Below, piece after piece: positions 44,436-53,240 of a stretch of 64,000 nucleotides of DNA. The DNA comes from Priestia megaterium (lineage in GTDB: Bacteria; Bacillota; Bacilli; Bacillales; Bacillaceae_H). Every line of letters begins with the position of its first letter. Position 1 is the stretch's first letter. The stretch is from contig VTEF01000002.1 of NCBI GenBank assembly GCA_008180335.1, positions 495,973 through 559,972 on the forward strand, given 5' to 3'. A program made the translations under genes and the position numbers. The notes beneath the pieces were generated by a model. The model saw only the letters and a program-made list of their open reading frames with translations. It was not told the origin of the DNA and ran no database searches.

Positions 44436-46175
44436 TTGAGGAAAAAGCTAATAGTGTTTACTGCTGTTTTCTTGTTGATGCTGCCTGGCTTACATACGAA
44501 TGCATTTGAACTTGTAAATGTACAGGACGGCGGAATCGGTGAAACGAAGAATTATTTAGAGAGTGATCGAGAAATTTCATTAGATCCGAAAGTGAATGAA
44601 ATTATTTATCCGTTGTTGGCTACTCCTGCGATTAAGAAAAAAGGAACAGAGTTAACCGTCAAGGTCGATACGAAAGGAGAAAAACCAGGAGGATGGACTG
44701 TTAAGTTAAATGAAACGCAAAATTCAGGTGTAGAAGCAGAATATTCTCTTCCTGTAACGAGTTTTAAAAAAGGGACCTCCTATTGGAAAAATAGTGATTC
44801 TATTTATGAAGTAACGGTCACTATTCCAAAAAGTCTTGCAGAGAATCTTTATGATTTGGAGGTTAGCTACACAGCCAGTGGAAAACGCCATACAGACGAA
44901 GAACCAAATTCAGTTAAAGTAGTAGGGAATTTTAAAGAGGATTTCACATTCATCCATCTGACCGATATTCATGTAGGCTCCCCTCGCAACATTCAAGACC
45001 CAGCCAACCTGATTGAAGCAGGGATGTGGCATCCGGATGAAAAGAAACGCTGGCTGTACCTGCAAAAAACAATTAAACAGGTGAATTTGCTAAAGCCGGA
45101 TTTTGTTGTTTTGACTGGAGATTTAATGTTTGGCCAAATGAATCCGTTAGAGTATATCTATGAATATGAAGAAACCTATAGAATTTTAAAGAAGCTTAAT
45201 GTTCCGGTCTATATTGTGCCAGGAAACCATGATTATTATGCACAAGACGCGACATTGACAGACGGAGCAAAGTATTGGGAGCAATACTTTGGCCCGCAAT
45301 ACTTTTCGTTTGATTATGGCCCGTATGCCCATATGATTGGCTATAATTCATATGATTGGCATAAATTCGACCGTCAGGGGCATGGCTCGCTCTCTGTGCC
45401 AACCTGGGGCGGACAAATCCTGGATAAACAAATGAATTGGATTAAGGAAGATCTTGCTGCTAATGAACAAACAGCTCAAAACGGACAAATAAAAGGCTTA
45501 TTTTCTCATCACAATCCTATGTGGCGCGACCGGGATATTTGGCCATCTACAGATCCAGAAGTCCGAGAATATTGGAAGCAATACGATGAGCAGCACAATC
45601 CTCAAAAATTAACAACCTTACTAAAAGGAGAAAAATTAGGAATCAAATATGACCAGCAATGGCATGGAGAGGGCTCGCATGAATTAATTAACATCATGGA
45701 AGATTATGATGTCAATGTTTCCTTGCATGGCCATACTCATGAAGATAACATAACGATGCAAAACGGCATCCTTTATTCGACCACAGCATCAGTCGAATTA
45801 TCGGCGAAGCCATGGGCAGGATATCGGATTTTCCAAAAGGAAAAAGGGACAGATGAGTTTAGATCCTATGTCTATGATGGAACTGAAAATTCAATGCCTG
45901 TCTATCAATTCGGCCTAACTGCCCCGGGAATTGTGTCATTTGAAAACCAATTTGAATTACCAAATGACGGATCTCAAGTTATCCAAAACGCTACTGTAAC
46001 AAATCGACTGAAGAAAGAAATTACCCTGTATCTACAGTTTTATATGAAGCCTGGAAGCTACCAAACTACTTCTGGCAAAATCATAAAGAGTAAATTAATT
46101 GGCAACAAACAGCACGTGGAAGTACAGGTTAAGGTCCCGCCATATAGTGTGAAAAAAGTGAGTTTGCACCAATAA
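44436..46175 (+). CDS. Secreted calcineurin-like metallophosphoesterase
   Basis: 579 residues from TTG 44436 (AAGGAG about 12 nt upstream). Signal peptide ends near HTNA. An N-terminal beta domain (30-165) precedes the phosphoesterase core: DIHVGS near 176, TGDLMFG near 228, PGNHDYY near 262, SHHNP near 355 and HGHTHED near 431. All five metallophosphoesterase motifs are intact. A beta-rich C-terminal domain follows. Divergent from the phosphodiesterase gene, so the two may serve extracellular phosphate scavenging together. Confidence 0.9.
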   Translation: MRKKLIVFTAVFLLMLPGLHTNAFELVNVQDGGIGETKNYLESDREISLDPKVNEIIYPLLATPAIKKKGTELTVKVDTKGEKPGGWTVKLNETQNSGVEAEYSLPVTSFKKGTSYWKNSDSIYEVTVTIPKSLAENLYDLEVSYTASGKRHTDEEPNSVKVVGNFKEDFTFIHLTDIHVGSPRNIQDPANLIEAGMWHPDEKKRWLYLQKTIKQVNLLKPDFVVLTGDLMFGQMNPLEYIYEYEETYRILKKLNVPVYIVPGNHDYYAQDATLTDGAKYWEQYFGPQYFSFDYGPYAHMIGYNSYDWHKFDRQGHGSLSVPTWGGQILDKQMNWIKEDLAANEQTAQNGQIKGLFSHHNPMWRDRDIWPSTDPEVREYWKQYDEQHNPQKLTTLLKGEKLGIKYDQQWHGEGSHELINIMEDYDVNVSLHGHTHEDNITMQNGILYSTTASVELSAKPWAGYRIFQKEKGTDEFRSYVYDGTENSMPVYQFGLTAPGIVSFENQFELPNDGSQVIQNATVTNRLKKEITLYLQFYMKPGSYQTTSGKIIKSKLIGNKQHVEVQVKVPPYSVKKVSLHQ

Positions 46176-46188
46176 GTAATCTTGTATA

Positions 46189-46236
46189 AAACAGGAGACG
46201 CCAAAAGGTTTCATACCTTTTGGCGTCTCCTGTTTA
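46189..46236 (+). terminator. Very strong bidirectional terminator
   Basis: 21-bp perfect stem AAACAGGAGACGCC... / ...GGCGTCTCCTGTTT around TTCAT, between convergent genes. Confidence 0.95.
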
Positions 46237-46268
46237 GGTTAAAACGAAATAATAGATTTCGATAAGGA

Positions 46269-46760
46269 TTATGCATAGTTTACAGTAATTGTTTTGTACA
46301 AGTGTCTAATGTTTTCCATATGCACGGCTTCATGATACAAGCTAAATAAAAATGTTGCTCCGACTGTATCAAATGTAATCCCTGCTTTGTTCGTAAACGG
46401 TGTAATAAGTTTGTCGTGAAAGTGTCCTGGAATAAAGGCTTTTACCCGTTCTTTTTGATTCGCTAATACATCGGCTATGTCATCAAGTGAAGGCGGAGTT
46501 TCTTGCCAATCCGCAGGTTTTGTTCCTGCGCCAAAAAGCTGTTCGTAATGAGATGGAATCTTCATTTCTTCCCCTGCAAGCATAAAAACCAATTTTTCCT
46601 GGACATAGGCAATGTGGCCAAAATTCCAGCGGATGTTGTTGTTAAAGCCGTTAGGAATGATATTCACTTTTTCTTCTGAGATTTTCCGAGTTATCTTCTT
46701 AATCGAATTCTCAGTAATCCCTCGTACTGTTTCCAGATGGTCGAGAATCAATTTTTCCAA
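46269..46760 (-). CDS. DinB family protein
   Basis: 163 residues from TTG 46760, which has AAGGAGG 9 nt upstream; ATG 46796 would start upstream of this site. The four-helix DinB/YfiT metal-binding layout is seen: NIRWNFGHIAYVQEKL (His ligand) and SLYHEAVHMENIRHLYK (two His). Family members include bacillithiol-linked transferases and many uncharacterised proteins. Function not assigned. Confidence 0.87.
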   Translation of the reverse strand: MEKLILDHLETVRGITENSIKKITRKISEEKVNIIPNGFNNNIRWNFGHIAYVQEKLVFMLAGEEMKIPSHYEQLFGAGTKPADWQETPPSLDDIADVLANQKERVKAFIPGHFHDKLITPFTNKAGITFDTVGATFLFSLYHEAVHMENIRHLYKTITVNYA

Positions 46761-46908
46761 GTAAAACGCCTCCTTCGTAATTAAGCCTATGAACACTTCT
46801 CTATCTGTAATCTTTTTTCCTGCTCGTAAAGTATATCTTTCTTTTACGCAATTAATTGGTAAAATGTAAAAAGAGTAGATTAAGTGAATTGAAAAAGGGA
46901 GTGAAACT

Positions 46909-47370
46909 ATGTCGAAATTACATATTGAGCAAGTGCTTAAAATTGAACAAATGCATCTCGACTTGCTTTTAAAAGCAGATCCGTCTGAGCGTACTGTGAA
47001 AAGTTATCTAGAGCGAAGCATCTGTTTGGCAGGTAAAGTAAAAGAACAAATAATCGGTGTCATTGTGCTGCTTCCGACTCGGCCGAAAACGATTGAAATT
47101 GTAAATGTATCAGTTGTAGAACAGGAGCAAGGCAAAGGGTACGGGAGAGAATTAATTCAATACGCCCTTAATCTTGCGAAGCATTATGGCTGCAAAACAG
47201 TTGAAATCGGAACAGGGAATTCAAGCATCAATCAGCTAGCGCTTTATCAAAAATGCGGGTTTAGAATAACGGAAATTGACCGCGACTTCTTTCTGCGTCA
47301 TTACGACAAAAAAATCTATGAAAATGGGATTCAATGCAGAGATATGATTCGACTGAGTCAAGATGTATAA
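46909..47370 (+). CDS. GNAT family N-acetyltransferase
   Basis: 153 residues. The acetyl-CoA loop VVEQEQGKGYGRELIQYA, then GTGNSSINQLALYQKCGFRI and DFFLRHYDK near the end: a pattern common to Bacillus YvbK-like acetyltransferases. AAAGGGAG precedes the ATG. Substrate unknown. Confidence 0.87.
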   Translation: MSKLHIEQVLKIEQMHLDLLLKADPSERTVKSYLERSICLAGKVKEQIIGVIVLLPTRPKTIEIVNVSVVEQEQGKGYGRELIQYALNLAKHYGCKTVEIGTGNSSINQLALYQKCGFRITEIDRDFFLRHYDKKIYENGIQCRDMIRLSQDV

Positions 47371-47695
47371 GAATTCGTTTGTAAAGAGTGGATTAAAGAT
47401 AAGTCGCCTTATTTCAAGGGGAAACTTAAAGGAAAGATAGACTGCTTTTCACAACGGTTTTATTGTTTTTAGTGTTTTTGTTAGAAGCAGGGATTCAAAT
47501 TATGCCTAAATAATTTCGTCAAAACGATAATATACCAACTCAGACTCATGAAATTAAAATCATTTCATGGGTTTTTATTGTTGATAACATTAAGAATAGT
47601 TATATGTGGATATTTTATAGATTAGGCGTTTGAGACAAGCAAATTTGCTTCTTGTACATATGATACAACTATAAGGATTCTGGAGGTGAAAAGAT
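47371..47695. other. Intergenic region with one terminator
   Basis: A CATGAAAT / ATTTCATG hairpin with GGTTTTT at 47546-47577 is a terminator. A short hydrophobic frame at 47440-47512 has no start codon. Nothing else seen. Confidence 0.5.
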
Positions 47696-47824
47696 ATGTG
47701 TTTCTTCGGAGGTTACGGTGGCTGCGGCTACGGAGGTGACAGCTACGGCCGCAACAGCTTTGCGTTAATTGTTGTATTATTTGTCTTATTAGTGATTATC
47801 GGTTGTTCTTGTTTTAACAGCTAA
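47696..47824 (+). CDS. YjcZ family sporulation-associated small protein
   Basis: 42 residues: a Gly/Tyr/Cys-rich head ([19 protein letters not shown]) and one membrane segment ([18 protein letters not shown]). This is the YjcZ/YhjZ-type architecture of tiny spore-former membrane proteins. GGAGGTG lies upstream. Terminator at 47851-47885 (GCAGGGGAATCAT / ATGATTCTCCTGC, T-run). Confidence 0.88.
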   Translation: MCFFGGYGGCGYGGDSYGRNSFALIVVLFVLLVIIGCSCFNS

Positions 47825-47850
47825 TTGTTAAATAACTAGAAATTTCAGCG

Positions 47851-47885
47851 GCAGGGGAATCATAACATGATTCTCCTGCTTTTTA
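47851..47885 (+). terminator. Rho-independent terminator
   Basis: GCAGGGGAATCAT / ATGATTCTCCTGC stem then TTTTT, after the YjcZ gene. Confidence 0.88.
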
Positions 47886-47995
47886 TTAATGGACACAATG
47901 AATGTGAGGTCAACTTACTAGTCGGAAAAAAATAACTTAAAGGACGATCACTTTCTATTAGTTTTAATTTTCCGAAACAGAATATTAAAAAAAGA

Positions 47996-48025
47996 TTGAC
48001 AATTTTGATAAAAGAACGTTACAAT
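47996..48025 (+). promoter_or_regulatory. Sigma-A promoter of the metQNI operon
   Basis: TTGACA (47996-48001), 18-bp spacer, TACAAT (48020-48025), about 30 nt before the S-box. Confidence 0.8.
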
Positions 48026-48055
48026 AACATTCATAAACTTGCATAAAACAAGCAA

Positions 48056-48221
48056 CTCTTATCGAGAGTGGTGGAGGGACTGGCCCTGTGAAACCCGGCA
48101 ACCTAACAGCGACCGTGCTGAAATGGTGCTAAATCCTGCAGTGTATATTTGTACACTGAAAGATAAGAGAAGCCGATTCTATCAAAATCGCTTCTCTTAA
48201 TCTATGAGAAGCGTTTTTTTA
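48056..48221 (+). promoter_or_regulatory. SAM-I (S-box) riboswitch
   Basis: P1 CTCTTATC (48056-48063) / GATAAGAG (48162-48169) closes the S-box core: GAGAGTGGTGGAGGGACTGG, then GAAACCCGGCAACC. The terminator CGCTTCTC / GAGAAGCG + TTTTTTT (48189-48220) competes with an antiterminator formed with AGAGAAGC at 48166. Bound SAM causes termination, as established for this class. Confidence 0.97.
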
Positions 48222-48252
48222 TGCAAAAACGAAAAAGGGAGCGAATCAGCAA

Positions 48253-49071
48253 ATGAAAAAGACAGCAAAGGTACTTGGATTATCGTTAGCATCAGCTTTA
48301 CTTATTGCAACAGCTGCATGCGGAAAAGAAGAAACAAAAACATTAAGCACTGAGGAAATTACAATCGGCGTAACAGGAGGACCTCACCAGCAAATTAACG
48401 AAGAAGTGAAAAAGCTAGCGGAAAAAGATGGACTAGACATTACATTAAAAGTGTTTAATGACTACAATACACCGAACACAGCGTTAGATGAAGACGATTT
48501 AGATGCAAATAATTATCAAACATTACCATTTTTAGAACAACAAATAAAGGATAAAGGCTATAAAATTGATGATGCTTTTAAAACAGTTGCGTTTCCAATG
48601 GGAATTTATTCAGAAGGAATTAAAGACATTAAAGACCTGAAAAAAGGTGATAAAATTGCGGTGCCGAACGACCCGAGCAATGAATACCGTGCATTAAAAT
48701 TATTTGAAGCAGCTGGCGTAATTAAATTAAAAGAAGGCGTGGAAGAAAAAGCAACCAAGAAAGATGTGGCTGAAAATAAATTAGGTCTTGAAATCGTTGA
48801 ACTTGAGGCTTCACAAATTCCGTCTCAATTAGGAGAAGTAACTGCAGCAGCCATTAATACAAACTTTGCGATGGGGGCAGGCTTAACGATTAATGATGAT
48901 GCAATCTATCACGAAAAAATCAAAAATAATCCGTATCCGAACTATGTTGTTGTTCGTACAGAAAACAAAGATGATGAAGTAGTAAATCAATTGGAAAAAT
49001 ATTTTCATTCAGACGAAATTCGTGAATTTATCGAAGAAGAATTCAAAGGGTCTGTTGTACCGGCATTTTAA
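48253..49071 (+). CDS. metQ: Methionine ABC transporter substrate-binding lipoprotein
   Basis: NlpA/MetQ family, 272 residues. Lipobox ATAAC with the lipidated Cys23, then a periplasmic-binding fold (EITIGVTGGPHQQINEEVKK). It delivers methionine to MetNI. AAAGGGAGCG precedes the ATG. First gene after the S-box; the order Q-N-I differs from metNPQ of Bacillus subtilis. Confidence 0.95.
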   Translation: MKKTAKVLGLSLASALLIATAACGKEETKTLSTEEITIGVTGGPHQQINEEVKKLAEKDGLDITLKVFNDYNTPNTALDEDDLDANNYQTLPFLEQQIKDKGYKIDDAFKTVAFPMGIYSEGIKDIKDLKKGDKIAVPNDPSNEYRALKLFEAAGVIKLKEGVEEKATKKDVAENKLGLEIVELEASQIPSQLGEVTAAAINTNFAMGAGLTINDDAIYHEKIKNNPYPNYVVVRTENKDDEVVNQLEKYFHSDEIREFIEEEFKGSVVPAF

Positions 49072-49083
49072 GGAGGGCTTCAT

Positions 49084-50097
49084 ATGATTGAACTGAAACA
49101 GACTTCGAAAACCTATGAAGTGAACGGAAAGAAAGTGGAGGCTGTTAAAGACGTGTCGCTCACAGTTGCCAAAGGCGAAGTGTTTGGTGTCATTGGCTAC
49201 AGCGGAGCAGGCAAAAGCACGTTAATTCGCTGTATTAATTTGCTAGAAAAGCCGACTTCAGGAGACGTGCTGATTGATGGGAAAAGCTTAACTAGCCTTA
49301 CAAAACAAGAGCTGCAAACAACGCGCCGTAAAATCGGCATGATTTTTCAAGGCTATAATTTATTAAAAACAGCAACGGTTTACGATAATATCGCGATTCC
49401 TTTAAAGCTTGAAGGTGTCGATAAACAAACCATTCGTGAACGTGCTGAAACGTATTTATCAATTGTCGGATTATCTGACAAGAAAAATCATTATCCGTCT
49501 CAACTGTCAGGTGGGCAAAAGCAGCGGGTAGCAATTGCCCGTGCGCTGGCGCATGAACCTGAAATCTTGTTAAGCGACGAAGCAACAAGTGCGTTAGATC
49601 CAGAGACAACGGAAGCGATCCTAGAGCTGCTTTTAAAAATCAATCAAGAACTCGGGTTAACAATTTTCTTAATTACTCATGAACTGAATGTTGTTCAGCG
49701 AATTTGTGACCGAGTAGCCGTAATGGAAAATGGACGTGTTGTGGAAGAAGGAAAAGTACTCGATATCTTTACCCGTCCGGAACACCCGACGACAAAACGT
49801 TTTCTTGGCTCTGAATCTGCTTTTAAGATCCCAGCTGAATTAAAAGATACATATCGTAAAACAGGCAAACTGGTATCCCTTTATTTCAAAGGAAATGAAC
49901 TTTCAGAAGAACCTGCTTTAGCAATGGTTTCGCGCAAGTTTGATGTGCTGCCAAGCATTCTAGCAGGCAGTATTGAACAATTAAAAAACGACACGCTCGG
50001 TAAATTGCTTGTTCATTTACGCGGTGAAAAAGAAGCATACGAAGAAGCGATTGCGTATTTAAAAAATGAAGGCGTTATTGTAGAGGAGGCGATTTAA
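49084..50097 (+). CDS. metN: Methionine ABC transporter ATP-binding protein
   Basis: 337 residues. Walker A GYSGAGKST near residue 39, signature LSGGQKQR near 139, Walker B EILLSDEATS, H-loop ITHE. The C-terminal 75 residues form the NIL methionine-sensing domain that inhibits transport. AAGGAGG precedes the ATG, 12 bp after metQ. Confidence 0.96.
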   Translation: MIELKQTSKTYEVNGKKVEAVKDVSLTVAKGEVFGVIGYSGAGKSTLIRCINLLEKPTSGDVLIDGKSLTSLTKQELQTTRRKIGMIFQGYNLLKTATVYDNIAIPLKLEGVDKQTIRERAETYLSIVGLSDKKNHYPSQLSGGQKQRVAIARALAHEPEILLSDEATSALDPETTEAILELLLKINQELGLTIFLITHELNVVQRICDRVAVMENGRVVEEGKVLDIFTRPEHPTTKRFLGSESAFKIPAELKDTYRKTGKLVSLYFKGNELSEEPALAMVSRKFDVLPSILAGSIEQLKNDTLGKLLVHLRGEKEAYEEAIAYLKNEGVIVEEAI

Positions 50098-50763
50098 ATG
50101 ACTGGTTTTTTTACTGAATGGGGAGACGTCATTTGGGAAGGCTTTCTTCAAACGGCAACGATGACTAGCATTTCATTAATCATCGCCATTTTAATCGGGT
50201 TGCCACTTGGCATCTTACTTGTGATGACGCGTCAAGGCGGTCAAGCAGAAAACCTGTGGCTGTACCGAGTGCTTAACTGGATCATTAATATTATCCGTTC
50301 GATTCCATTCATTATTTTATTATTTTTCATTTTACCTTTTACAAAATTAATTGCCGGTACAACAATTGGTGTACAAGGTGTGATCGTGCCGCTTGTCGTC
50401 TACACAGCACCTTATATTGCGCGTTTAATGGAGTCAGCATTATTGGAAGTGGATAAAGGAATCATTGAAGCGTATCAAGCAATGGGCATTTCGACGCAGA
50501 AAATTATTTGGCACGTCGTAGTGAGAGAAGCGCGTTCTGGTATTATCCTTGGTTTAACAATCGCAACCATTGGCTTAATCGGTGCTACGGCGATGGCTGG
50601 TCTTGTCGGTGCCGGCGGTCTAGGGGATATTGCATTCCAGTATGGCCACTTACGCTTTGAACCAACAGTGATGTATACAACCATTCTTGTATTAATTATC
50701 ATCGTGCAATTTATCCAATCATTAGGGAATCATTGGGCAAAACGATTGAAAAAAGATAGTTAA
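50098..50763 (+). CDS. metI: Methionine ABC transporter permease
   Basis: 221 residues, five to six membrane helices, with the coupling motif EAYQAMGISTQKIIWHVVVREA. The ATG directly follows the metN stop, and AGAGGAGG lies within metN, so translation is coupled. Forms the membrane channel of the MetNIQ importer. Named metP in Bacillus subtilis. Confidence 0.96.
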   Translation: MTGFFTEWGDVIWEGFLQTATMTSISLIIAILIGLPLGILLVMTRQGGQAENLWLYRVLNWIINIIRSIPFIILLFFILPFTKLIAGTTIGVQGVIVPLVVYTAPYIARLMESALLEVDKGIIEAYQAMGISTQKIIWHVVVREARSGIILGLTIATIGLIGATAMAGLVGAGGLGDIAFQYGHLRFEPTVMYTTILVLIIIVQFIQSLGNHWAKRLKKDS

Positions 50764-50793
50764 AAACAGGCACAAACAAAGGGGACGATGTAG

Positions 50794-51030
50794 TTGGTGA
50801 GGAAAGTAGGAGTTGTCGGCTGCGGAAATGTCGGTTCTGCGGCCGCGTTTTCAATTGTGAATCAGCAAATAGCCGAACAACTCACATTGGTTGATATTTT
50901 AAAAGCTAAAGCAAACGGGGATGCCCTTGATTTACAGGATTCGATGGTTTTAAAGCCGGGTTACACGGATGTATCTGCAACTGTCATTAAGCAAGCGATT
51001 AACGTTATTAAAGTAAAAGAAAACAGTTAA
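50794..51030 (+). pseudogene. Internally deleted lactate/malate dehydrogenase-like gene
   Basis: 78 codons from TTG 50794 (GGGGACG upstream). The NAD-binding start VGVVGCGNVGSAAAFSIVNQ and the following LTLVDILKAKANGDALDLQD are clearly LDH/MDH family. Then only about 30 codons remain, ending VIKVKENS, whereas the family is about 315 residues. The missing catalytic histidine and substrate arginines rule out enzyme activity. A shortened Rossmann protein is the alternative. Confidence 0.65.
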
Positions 51031-51092
51031 TTAAAGGGAAAATTCAATCAGCAAAAGGCTTGTTGCCTGCTGAAATGAGATGGACAGGTTTT

Positions 51093-51130
51093 AAAAGGAG
51101 AAACAGCTGCGGCTTGTTTCTCCTTTGTTA
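51093..51130 (+). terminator. Rho-independent terminator
   Basis: AAAGGAGAAACA / TGTTTCTCCTTT stem then T-rich; likely end of the met operon transcript. Confidence 0.85.
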
Positions 51131-51242
51131 TTTTCTTGTTACGGAACAACTTTTTTTCCCTGAAACAAAATAGATGGTATGAACAAACAATAACAGGACA
51201 AACTTTTAGTGAAATGAACATTTTACTAAAGAGAGTGTGCCG

Positions 51243-51590
51243 ATGATTTACATTTACAGTTTAGCTTCCTTGTTTTCAGGCTTATTTTTGATTAATCTTC
51301 TTTTTTCATATCAGAGTAAGCATATAGATCCGGGTTTATGGGCAACGCTGAAGTTTCAGCTGCTTGTGCTGCCGTTCTTTTTGATCGCTAATTTATTAAT
51401 TGGCTACGGATTAAAGTTTGGCTTCAAAGCGGTAAATAACCTGACTTATGTATTAGTCACAGCTAAAGGAATCGAAATTTTAATCTCAATCATCATGGGT
51501 TATTTATTTTTAAAAGAAGTCCCTACCTGGAAAACGCTATTAGGTTTTTCAATTATTATTGCTGGCTTAATGGTGGCGAAGGCAAAGTAG
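51243..51590 (+). CDS. Four-helix EamA/SMR-like membrane protein
   Basis: 115 residues from ATG 51243 (GTG 51237 also in frame). Four membrane segments, with the terminal YLFLKEVPTWKTLLGFSIII pattern typical of half-size drug/metabolite transporters. The weak ribosome binding site leaves the start uncertain. Substrate unknown. Confidence 0.75.
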   Translation: MIYIYSLASLFSGLFLINLLFSYQSKHIDPGLWATLKFQLLVLPFFLIANLLIGYGLKFGFKAVNNLTYVLVTAKGIEILISIIMGYLFLKEVPTWKTLLGFSIIIAGLMVAKAK

Positions 51591-51597
51591 GGATTGT

Positions 51598-51640
51598 AAG
51601 TGAAAAAGCCGGCATATAGAAATGCCGGCTTTTTCACTTA
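51598..51640 (+). terminator. Bidirectional terminator
   Basis: AAGTGAAAAAGCCGGCAT pairs with ATGCCGGCTTTTTCACTT, between convergent genes. Confidence 0.93.
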
Positions 51641-52087
51641 CAGCAAATAAAAGAGCGATTTTGCTTGTTCTGTTTTTTTAAATAATTCAAGTGACGTATG
51701 GAGAAATAAAATAAACACACCGCTTGAAAATAGCAAAAGGATGCGCATAAAGGAGCGGTGTTTTTGTTTTCTGCGATAAGCAAAAACGAGAATAGAGATC
51801 ACTAATAAGAACGTAATCGATGCGAATTGAACTGCAAGCATTGCAATATCATCAACGGTTTCTTTAAATAGTTTTAGTGCTTCATTGTTTAATTTCGTTT
51901 CTCGAATGTTGGTTTTGTCTTGTTGATTTAATACTCCAATGTCCCATTTCGGTTCACTGTACTCTTGATATACCGTGTAATAAAACGGTCCAAGCTTTTG
52001 TTTGTGAACATTTGCTGTTTCGGCTGATGCGTATGTACAGAGATGCATGATTATTAAAAATACTACGAATGGGCTCCACTTTCTCAT
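51638..52087 (-). CDS. Membrane-anchored protein of unknown function
   Basis: 149 residues from the ATG at 52087 (AAGAGG 9-10 nt upstream; ATG 52138 lacks a site). Signal peptide WSPFVVFLIIMHLCTYASA, an extracytoplasmic stretch of about 65 residues, then two membrane helices near the C-terminus. No family recognised. Confidence 0.7.
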   Translation of the reverse strand: MRKWSPFVVFLIIMHLCTYASAETANVHKQKLGPFYYTVYQEYSEPKWDIGVLNQQDKTNIRETKLNNEALKLFKETVDDIAMLAVQFASITFLLVISILVFAYRRKQKHRSFMRILLLFSSGVFILFLHTSLELFKKTEQAKSLFYLL

Positions 52088-52208
52088 CTTGTAAATCCTC
52101 TTTCTATCTAACTTTAACAATTCTATTATAATAGACAATTTTTTTCGTCGCTATCATCCCTCTTTCCTATTTCTATCTGTATATATAGGGTGAAAGGGGG
52201 AATGAAGA

Positions 52209-52427
52209 ATGGCAGACAAAATTCATGAAAAAAGCCAGCTTCGCATTGTATTTCAAAATGGTCAAAATGAGGAGGGGGCTCCAGTTTTAAAGCCAAAGTC
52301 ATATACAAACATTCAACCAGGGTCTTCACCTGATGCTTTGTTAACAGCAGGAGAAGCAATTGCAGGCTTGCAATCACTGCCGCTTGTTGAAGTAACGGAA
52401 GTTGTCACGTATGTATTAGTAAAGTAA
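52209..52427 (+). CDS. DUF1659 family protein
   Basis: 72 residues with the DUF1659 ending LLTAGEAIAGLQSLPLVEVT. GGGGGAATG precedes the ATG. These small Bacillus proteins are nearly always paired with DUF2922, as here. Function unknown. Confidence 0.92.
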   Translation: MADKIHEKSQLRIVFQNGQNEEGAPVLKPKSYTNIQPGSSPDALLTAGEAIAGLQSLPLVEVTEVVTYVLVK

Positions 52428-52545
52428 TAAAGTGAAACGGCCATAAGGGGGAAAGGAGCCTGCATCTTCCGCTTATGGTTTGTTGAGAACTAGCTCACGC
52501 GGGGAGCTTATTGTCCGTTAAGCTTAGAATAAAGGAGGAAGTAAA

Positions 52546-52761
52546 ATGAAAACATTGACAATGCAATTTCTGAATTTAGAACAAAAAACCGTTGGCATCT
52601 CCATTGAATCGCCGAAAGAAACACTTGATGCACCAACGATTCAGGTAGCAATGGATACAATTATGAACGCCAATGTATTCACATCAGGCGGAGGCCCGCT
52701 TATAAGCAAAAAAGGAGCGCAAATTGTCGAGCGGAATGTAACAACGTTTGACATCGAGTAA
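52546..52761 (+). CDS. DUF2922 family protein
   Basis: 71 residues: a MKTLTMQFLNLEQKTVGISI strand start and the GGPLISKKGAQIVERNVTTF end typical of DUF2922. AAAGGAGG lies upstream. Pairs with the DUF1659 gene 118 bp before. Confidence 0.92.
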   Translation: MKTLTMQFLNLEQKTVGISIESPKETLDAPTIQVAMDTIMNANVFTSGGGPLISKKGAQIVERNVTTFDIE

Positions 52762-52780
52762 CCTTCATTCTTGACCAATT

Positions 52781-52820
52781 AAACACCTCACACTACAATG
52801 AGTAGTGTGAGGTGTTTTTT
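52781..52820 (+). terminator. Terminator whose 3' arm carries the next gene's ribosome binding site
   Basis: AAACACCTCACACTAC / GTAGTGTGAGGTGTTT, 16-bp stem then T-run. The GAGGTG in the right arm lies 9 nt before the blaI-like ATG at 52824. Confidence 0.9.
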
Positions 52821-52823
52821 CGT

Positions 52824-53240
52824 ATGAAAATCCAAAATTTTAAATTCAATGAAAGTGGCTTGAATCGGTTTTTTGGCCCTCTTGAAGCAAAGGTAATGGA
52901 GACGCTTTGGCAAGGCGGTGAAATGACGATTAAAGGCGTTCAGAAAGTGATCGAACAACATAAACAAGTGAACTTTAACACAGTGATGACGGTGATGAAT
53001 CGCTTAGTAGAAAAAGGAATTTTACATAAACGAATCGAAGGCCGGTCGTCTCTGTATACACCGATTCTTTCCAAAGAACAATTTTTAGAAAGCAAATCCA
53101 AAGAGCTAACGTCTGAACTTGTTGGAGAATTTGGTTTACTTGCTGTGAGTCATATGCTTGATGCCGTTGAAGAAGCGGATGATGAACTAATTAGTTTGTT
53201 AGAACAAAAGATAAAAAAATTAAAAGCAGGCGAATCATGA
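52824..53240 (+). CDS. BlaI/MecI/CopY family repressor
   Basis: 138 residues, N-terminal winged helix (GPLEAKVMETLWQGGEMTIK, VNFNTVMTVMNRLVEKGILH) and a C-terminal dimerisation helix pair: the Penicillinase_R family. Such repressors are inactivated by cleavage triggered by an M56-family membrane partner. The ATG overlaps into the following M56-like gene, which is broken. Its ribosome binding site lies in the upstream terminator hairpin. Confidence 0.9.
   Translation: MKIQNFKFNESGLNRFFGPLEAKVMETLWQGGEMTIKGVQKVIEQHKQVNFNTVMTVMNRLVEKGILHKRIEGRSSLYTPILSKEQFLESKSKELTSELVGEFGLLAVSHMLDAVEEADDELISLLEQKIKKLKAGES

Noticed and set aside
47440-47512. Hydrophobic frame ending IQIMPK
   Set aside because: No usable start codon in frame after the previous stop.
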